Assembly: GCA_902796115.1 (NCBI GenBank)
Contig: CADBNX010000426.1
Span: forward strand, 1 to 11,647
Length of the DNA stretch: 11,647 bases
Reading direction: 5' to 3'
From: an uncultured Eubacteriales bacterium
Lineage (GTDB): Bacteria > Bacillota > Clostridia > Christensenellales > Aristaeellaceae
A program made the position numbers and the translations under genes. Under the pieces are notes generated by a model. That model was not told the origin of the DNA, did no database searches, and saw only the letters and a program-made list of their open reading frames with translations. Each line of letters starts with the position of its first letter. Positions within the stretch are counted from its first letter, which is position 1. Below, piece after piece: positions 7,672-11,647 of this stretch.

Positions 7672-8520
7672 TTACGCAAGAAGCGCTTTCAGCGCGCTGC
7701 ACGCGGCGTCGAACGCCGTATCCGAATCAGGATACTGATACTTCGTGCCCACGACGCTCGCATCGCCCTTCTGCTCCAGGTCCTTCAATCCGTCAAACAC
7801 CTTCAGGTGCGGTTCAACGGTCATTGCCTCCCCGCCCATATTCAGGTATTCCCGCACGATTTTTCCGACATTGCCCTCGCCCTTGCCGGCGGGCACCACG
7901 CTTCCGTCCGGCAGCGCGTCCTTGATGTGCATATAGCAGATATGATCCTTCAGCATCTGCCAGGCTTCCCAGGTGTCCTGGCCGCACTGGATAAAATTGG
8001 CCGGATCAAAGATCCCTTTGATTTCGGGCAGCGCTTCATACAGCACCCGGCAGCGCTCCGCGCTGCTCCCGTAAATACCCTTTTCGTTTTCGTGGCACAG
8101 CCGCACGCTGCTTCCGCGCGCGATCTGCGCGAGCTGCGCCATTTTATCGATCACTTCCGCGCGGTATTTTTCCGGGTCCTCATCCTTCGGGATGTACCAG
8201 GAAAACAGCCTGATATTCCGCGCGCCCAGGATTTCCGCAAGCGCCAGGGTGTGCCGGAAGCTTTCCAGATGTGCCGCAAACTGATCCGAGTGAATGTCGA
8301 TTTTCCCGATCGGGGATCCGATGGACCATACCTTCAGCCCGGCATCGTCCATCTTTTTCCGCACTTCCTTGGCTTTATCCGCGGAAATCGCGGAGATGTT
8401 CGTTCCGTCCACACCCCGTATTTCCAGACCGTCAAGGCCGTTCCTGCGCATCGCCGCGATCTGTCCGTCGATCATCGGGCTCGCTTCATCCGCAAACGCG
8501 TACAGCTGCACTTTCTTCAT
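7672..8520 (-). CDS. Sugar phosphate isomerase/epimerase-like TIM-barrel protein (xylose-isomerase-like / AP-endonuclease-2 fold)
   Basis: The 282-residue protein is a compact metal-dependent TIM barrel of the kind annotated as sugar phosphate isomerase/epimerase. Key residues sit at strand ends: GLEIRGVDG (31-39), SIGSPIGKIDI (67-76), CHENEKG (142-148, with E144/E146 as metal ligand candidates), IFDPANF (170-176, D172), YMHIKDA (196-202, H198) and VEPHL (235-239, E236). These form the Glu-Asp-His-Glu style metal site typical of the family. GGGGGAT ends about 7 nt before the ATG at 8520; the open frame further upstream has no SD and overlaps the previous gene. It follows the FAD oxidoreductase by 19 nt, so the two are very likely co-translated. 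Relatives isomerise keto-sugars, dehydrate inosose or inositol derivatives, or cleave 3-keto-glycosides. Pairing with the Gfo/Idh/MocA gene favours a keto-sugar substrate. Confidence 0.88.
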   Translation of the reverse strand: MKKVQLYAFADEASPMIDGQIAAMRRNGLDGLEIRGVDGTNISAISADKAKEVRKKMDDAGLKVWSIGSPIGKIDIHSDQFAAHLESFRHTLALAEILGARNIRLFSWYIPKDEDPEKYRAEVIDKMAQLAQIARGSSVRLCHENEKGIYGSSAERCRVLYEALPEIKGIFDPANFIQCGQDTWEAWQMLKDHICYMHIKDALPDGSVVPAGKGEGNVGKIVREYLNMGGEAMTVEPHLKVFDGLKDLEQKGDASVVGTKYQYPDSDTAFDAACSALKALLA

Positions 8521-8539
8521 ACTTCTATCCCCCGTATTC

Positions 8540-10447
8540 TCATTCGCCGTATACCCTGATTTCAAAAATCCTGGCCGCGCCGTATCCGTTCGTGCTCCCG
8601 ACCCGGATGCATACCTCGTCGCACTGCGTACCCGCAAAAGCGATCCGGTTCAGACGCTGGCAGTTATCCTTCACCTGTCTGGTCCCGACGGCCTTCCCCC
8701 GGTCATAAAGCTCCACCGTGTAATCCCTGACCAGTTTCTGCGGTACGCCTTTCTTTTCCTTTTCCATGAACGCTTTGGACACGGAGATGCAGATCTCCTC
8801 CGACAGGTCCGGGTCAAACGTCACCTGCACGCACTTCACATTGGCCCGCTCCTTCAGTTTCAGACGGATCCAGGCCTCGCCCGACGCGAGATCCTCCGAT
8901 TCCCACACGTGGCTGCCGTCTTCCGTTTCACGGGCAATGCCGTCGATCACGTTCACGGCTTCGCAGCCCGTTTTTGCGCCGGAAGCGGACACCGCGGCGC
9001 AGCGCGCCAGGTCCGCCGGATCCTCATTGCGGTATCCGGGAATATAGCAGTCATTCTTCAGCAGGATCTGCTGCAGCTCCCGCATATGTTCCGCGCCGAG
9101 CTGCCAGGGCGTCAGGTCATACTTTGCCGCCAGCGCGGCCGCCGTTCCCGCTGCCTGTCCGCCCACCGCGCAGGTCCCCATCACGCGTGTGGAACCCATG
9201 GCAAGCTTCGAAGCGCCGATATCGCGTCCCGCCATCATCAGGTTTTCGATATTGCCGGAACAGTAGCTGCCGTAGGGAATCGTATACAGGCCCGGAAAGC
9301 TGCGTACCTTGGACGGGATCTGCCCCTTGGCCCAGAACCCCGCCGCCGTATGCTCGTCCATCGGCCATCCGCCGTACGCGACGGCATCGCCAAACACCCG
9401 GTTCTGCAGAATATCGTTCTCCGTCAGCGTTTCCCTGCCGGCCAGTCTCCGGCTTTCGCGCCAGCCGGCCACCGCGCCGACCCAGGTAAGCTCATAGTTC
9501 TCCGCGCCGTGATCGCCGTGGTTTTTGATATGATCCCATACGCCCCACACGGTTTTATACAGTTCCCAGCGGATATCCTCGCTCTGCTTGATGATGTCGT
9601 CCCAGTCCCCGCCGAGCTCGATCCACCAATAGCCGGATTTCACGTCGTATTTTTCCACCAGCTGGTCCGCGTGGTCCCGGTAATCCTCCCCGGGCCTGAG
9701 CACCACCACGTCGTCGGCGTCGTGATACACCACGGTATTGCCGTGATAGCGATGACGGAACATTTCCTCATCCGGATAGCTGTTCGCCCAGGCCGGCGGC
9801 GTGAATTTCACCGGATGGCCCACGTCCTCCGCCACGAAATAGATGGTGTTGCCCATCGTCTCGCCGTCCGCGGTTTCCGGCGCGTCCTTCTCTCCGTAGG
9901 TCTCCCGGGATTCCCGGCCCACGAAGTACTCCGCCCCGGCAAAATATCCCAGCGTTCCGTTTCCGGTCGCGTCGATGAATACCTTGCCGCGGAAGCGGAA
10001 GCGCGTTTCCGTGGTGGTCTGCCAGCATTCGATCGCCTGCACCTTTTTTCCGTCCGATTCCACGCAGTCCATCACCGTGTTCATGTAACTGTCAAGACCC
10101 TGCGTGCTTTTCACGGCATGCCACAGCACGCCGTCCCAGACAGAATAGTTGAAACTGTCGTTGATCCGTTTGTTTTCAAGCTGCAGTTCCATCAGGATCC
10201 CGGTTTCCGCCGCGTTCTTTTTGCCCCAGTGGCACGACGCGCCGGAGATGTGCATCCTGGTCTCGCTGCTCGCGTTGCCGCCCCAGACGCTCCGGTCCTG
10301 AATCAAAGCCGTCTTCGCGCCTTCCCGCGCGGACGCGATCGCCGCGCAGAGTCCGCTCATCCCGCCGCCGACCACCACGACGTCATATTGTTTTTCCACC
10401 GGGCTGTCCATGCCCGCCGCGTGCACCGCGTGAATATAATGCTTCAT
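8540..10447 (-). CDS. FAD-dependent oxidoreductase (GG-type, FAD_oxidored-like) with C-terminal beta-rich domain
   Basis: The 635-residue protein opens with an FAD-binding Rossmann motif: VVVGGGMSGLCAAIASAREG at about 24-43, an acidic D51 (LIQDRSVWGGNASSE, 48-62), a second nucleotide-contacting region IDATGNGTLGYFAG (158-171), GWRESRRLAG (328-337), and a late FAD motif around AGRDIGASK...GTCAVGGQAAG (406-434). This matches the FAD-dependent oxidoreductase group often found in polysaccharide loci of gut bacteria and planctomycetes, whose substrates are mostly unknown. After about residue 485 comes a separate region of roughly 145 residues rich in beta strands (WIRLKL, VQVTF, YTVELYD, RIFEIRVYG) that looks like a discoidin/F5-8C-type or other galactose-binding-like sandwich. 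No signal peptide is visible. AGGGAG precedes the ATG at 10447 by 4 nt. It begins 12 nt after the dehydrogenase stop. The GG-x-x form of the flavin motif is normal for this group. Confidence 0.88.
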   Translation of the reverse strand: MKHYIHAVHAAGMDSPVEKQYDVVVVGGGMSGLCAAIASAREGAKTALIQDRSVWGGNASSETRMHISGASCHWGKKNAAETGILMELQLENKRINDSFNYSVWDGVLWHAVKSTQGLDSYMNTVMDCVESDGKKVQAIECWQTTTETRFRFRGKVFIDATGNGTLGYFAGAEYFVGRESRETYGEKDAPETADGETMGNTIYFVAEDVGHPVKFTPPAWANSYPDEEMFRHRYHGNTVVYHDADDVVVLRPGEDYRDHADQLVEKYDVKSGYWWIELGGDWDDIIKQSEDIRWELYKTVWGVWDHIKNHGDHGAENYELTWVGAVAGWRESRRLAGRETLTENDILQNRVFGDAVAYGGWPMDEHTAAGFWAKGQIPSKVRSFPGLYTIPYGSYCSGNIENLMMAGRDIGASKLAMGSTRVMGTCAVGGQAAGTAAALAAKYDLTPWQLGAEHMRELQQILLKNDCYIPGYRNEDPADLARCAAVSASGAKTGCEAVNVIDGIARETEDGSHVWESEDLASGEAWIRLKLKERANVKCVQVTFDPDLSEEICISVSKAFMEKEKKGVPQKLVRDYTVELYDRGKAVGTRQVKDNCQRLNRIAFAGTQCDEVCIRVGSTNGYGAARIFEIRVYGE

Positions 10448-10459
10448 TTTACTCCCTCA

Positions 10460-11488
10460 TCATTCCTGCGGCAGTACCATGACCTTGACCGAATCGGGCA
10501 TGGTCTGTTTTTCGATCGCATCCCTGAGCTGCGCCAGCGGATAGCGGTGTGTAATGAGCGGAAGGATCTGAATCCTGCCCGCGCTGAGCAGGTCAGCCGC
10601 TTCCAGATGGGTGTCCGGATTGATAAAGGAGCCGGAGATATTCCATTCCTTCGAATAGACGTCAAACAGCTTCAGCGGGTACACGGCGTCCGTCTGCGGC
10701 ACGCTGAACAGCACGATGTTCGCTCCGTGATCCGCCGCCTCGAACGCGGACTGCGTCGCCCTGACGTTGCCCGCGCACTCGATCACCACATCCGCGCCGC
10801 GGCGGTTGGTGATCCCCGCGATCTGCCCGTCAAGCGGACCGTCGGCCGGATTCAGCGCCGCGAAAGCGCCCAGCTGCATCGCCAGTTTTCTTCTGGTTTC
10901 GGAAGGTTCGGAAATGATCACGCGCGATGCGCCCGAAAGCAGCGCCAGCTGCATCATCATCAGACCGATCGTGCCTCCGCCCACGATGACCGCAAGATCA
11001 CCGGGCGTGATGCGCGCGCGCCTGATGCCGCGCAGGCAGCAGGCAAGCGGCTCCGTCATGGCGCCCACTTCCCACGGCAGATCGTCGGAAAGACGGAAAA
11101 CCTGGCTGTCCGGCACCATGCTGTACTGGGCGAAACCGCCGTTGTAATTCACACCGATCGCCACCAGATGCTCGCAGAGCTGCTTTTTGCCGATCCGGCA
11201 GTATCCGCATTTGCCGCAGTAGATATTCGGATCTACGGTCACATGATCCCCGACACGGCAGGTGGTCACGTTTTTCCCCACGGCGATCACTTCGCCCGCG
11301 TACTCGTGTCCCAGTACGACCGGGGGCGTCACATCGGCGGAGCCCTTTTCCCCGTGCATGATATGCACGTCCGTACCGCAGATTCCCGCCGCCATATTGC
11401 GGATCAGTACCTGATTGTCCTTGGGTTCATCAAAACGCATTTCGCGCATTTCAAACTGTCCGTTTCCCAGGAAAAAATTACCGTTCAT
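10460..11488 (-). CDS. Zinc-dependent medium-chain (MDR) alcohol/polyol dehydrogenase
   Basis: The 342-residue enzyme has a full set of MDR residues. The catalytic zinc ligands are C37 (GICGTD), H61-E62 (GHEYAGEV) and probably E146 (TEPLAC). The structural zinc site is C91, C94, C97 and C105 (CGKCGYC...C). The cofactor fold has VGGGTIG at 169-175 and an acidic E194 at the end of strand 2 (IISEPSETRRKLA), which favours NAD over NADP. Overall it is closest in look to sorbitol/iditol and threonine dehydrogenases. The ATG at 11488 is chosen because GGAGGT (11499-11504) lies 10 nt upstream. The open frame continues to 11593, but that would start upstream of the promoter's -10 box, and no ATG, GTG or TTG occurs in frame between. 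It is the first gene of the five-gene operon. The likely role is oxidising a polyol or a sugar hydroxyl, or reducing a keto intermediate; the substrate is unknown. Confidence 0.93.
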   Translation of the reverse strand: MNGNFFLGNGQFEMREMRFDEPKDNQVLIRNMAAGICGTDVHIMHGEKGSADVTPPVVLGHEYAGEVIAVGKNVTTCRVGDHVTVDPNIYCGKCGYCRIGKKQLCEHLVAIGVNYNGGFAQYSMVPDSQVFRLSDDLPWEVGAMTEPLACCLRGIRRARITPGDLAVIVGGGTIGLMMMQLALLSGASRVIISEPSETRRKLAMQLGAFAALNPADGPLDGQIAGITNRRGADVVIECAGNVRATQSAFEAADHGANIVLFSVPQTDAVYPLKLFDVYSKEWNISGSFINPDTHLEAADLLSAGRIQILPLITHRYPLAQLRDAIEKQTMPDSVKVMVLPQE

Positions 11489-11498
11489 CCCTTCTTTG

Positions 11499-11504
11499 AC
11501 CTCC
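11499..11504 (-). promoter_or_regulatory. Ribosome binding site of the MDR dehydrogenase
   Basis: A near-ideal GGAGGT on the - strand, 10 nt before ATG 11488. It fixes the start downstream of the promoter. Confidence 0.8.
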
Positions 11505-11524
11505 CAGTTCCAAATGTTGGCAAG

Positions 11525-11537
11525 TTCGGAATCCGAA
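11525..11537. promoter_or_regulatory. 13-bp palindrome in the operon leader (candidate operator)
   Basis: TTCGGA-A-TCCGAA is a perfect inverted repeat located about 20-33 nt downstream of the predicted transcription start. This is a common position for a repressor operator or short RNA hairpin. No regulator gene is in the window. Confidence 0.4.
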
Positions 11538-11564
11538 ACGGAGTCAATCCCCTGTTCCGATATG

Positions 11565-11593
11565 ATTATATCAATTATTTCGTCAATTATCAA
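11565..11593 (-). promoter_or_regulatory. Sigma-A/sigma-70-type promoter of the oxidoreductase operon
   Basis: On the - strand, -35 TTGATA (11588-11593) and -10 TATAAT (11565-11570) are separated by exactly 17 bp. That is 5/6 and 6/6 matches to consensus, in the only clearly AT-rich patch of the window. Transcription would start near 11558, giving a leader of about 70 nt before the dehydrogenase ATG. Confidence 0.8.
11571..11590. repeat. Direct repeat of an 8-mer inside the promoter spacer
   Basis: TCAATTAT occurs at 11571-11578 and again at 11583-11590, with a 12-bp period, between and overlapping the -35 and -10 boxes. In addition GATAT-gatt-ATATC forms an inverted repeat over the -10 (11560-11573). 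These are candidate activator or repressor contacts. AT-rich promoters can also produce such repeats by chance. Confidence 0.4.
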
Positions 11594-11647
11594 CGCAAAT
11601 GCAGGCGATTTCCCGCATAATCCTTTTCACTCCCCTGTCACAAAACC

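Noticed and set aside
7678..7691. Partial match to a catabolite-responsive element (cre-like, centred on AGCGCTTTCA)
   Set aside because: It lies in the last codons of the TIM-barrel gene, far from any promoter. The match is incomplete (about 11 of 14) and can come from Lys/Ala/Leu codons.
6432..7925. 497-codon + strand frame antisense to the Gfo/Idh/MocA gene
   Set aside because: It is a shadow of a gene with intact GxGxxG, EKP and HxxD motifs. The translation is Arg/Pro-rich and shows no domain.
8294..11620. Stop-free + strand frame of 1108 codons antisense to the dehydrogenase, FAD oxidoreductase and part of the TIM-barrel gene
   Set aside because: The opposite strand carries three clearly recognisable enzymes with intact motifs and SD sites. 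The antisense translation is Arg/His/Ala/Pro-rich, lacks any domain pattern, and is best explained by GC-rich third codon positions.
11583..11645. Short - strand frame open from the window edge (about 20 codons ending in TGA at 11583)
   Set aside because: It could be the tail of an upstream gene, but it would run into the -35 region, carries no recognisable motif, and is too short to judge. Another frame stops at 11627 and is equally possible.

Overview
The window looks like a carbohydrate-utilisation island from an anaerobic Bacillota (Clostridia-type, gut or rumen style) genome. This is inferred from strong GGAGG-type Shine-Dalgarno (SD) sequences, one TTG start, a solute-binding protein of the large LipO-like type common in these bacteria, moderately high GC, and dense unidirectional operons. 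No rRNA, tRNA, mobile element, integrase or CRISPR array is visible, so the taxonomic placement is soft.

Left arm (+ strand, 26-5003): a cytosolic beta-lactamase-fold serine hydrolase, an exported ABC-type solute-binding protein, and a large cytosolic glycoside-hydrolase-like protein of the GH42/clan GH-A type. A perfect 15-bp hairpin separates the last two. No ABC permease or ATPase gene lies in the window, so the binding protein's partners are outside it or encoded elsewhere.

Right arm (- strand, 11593 down to 5011): one apparent operon of five genes behind a very good sigma-A-type promoter (TTGATA, 17 bp, TATAAT). The order of transcription is a zinc-dependent MDR dehydrogenase, a GG-type FAD-dependent oxidoreductase with an extra C-terminal beta-rich domain, a sugar-phosphate-isomerase/epimerase-like TIM barrel, a Gfo/Idh/MocA-family oxidoreductase, and a MATE-family exporter. 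Gaps are 12, 19, 58 and 68 nt. The two arms converge with only 7 nt between stop codons.

Taken together, the locus reads as uptake of a glycoside or oligosaccharide (binding protein), trimming by a serine esterase/peptidase-like hydrolase and a cytosolic GH-like enzyme, and redox conversion of the sugar by three dehydrogenase/oxidase families plus a TIM-barrel isomerase or lyase. The MATE transporter may expel a by-product. The combination of Gfo/Idh/MocA oxidoreductase with an isomerase-like TIM barrel resembles known 3-keto-sugar (non-hydrolytic) deglycosylation systems, but the substrate cannot be read from the sequence. That pathway idea is the main hypothesis of this annotation and is not established.
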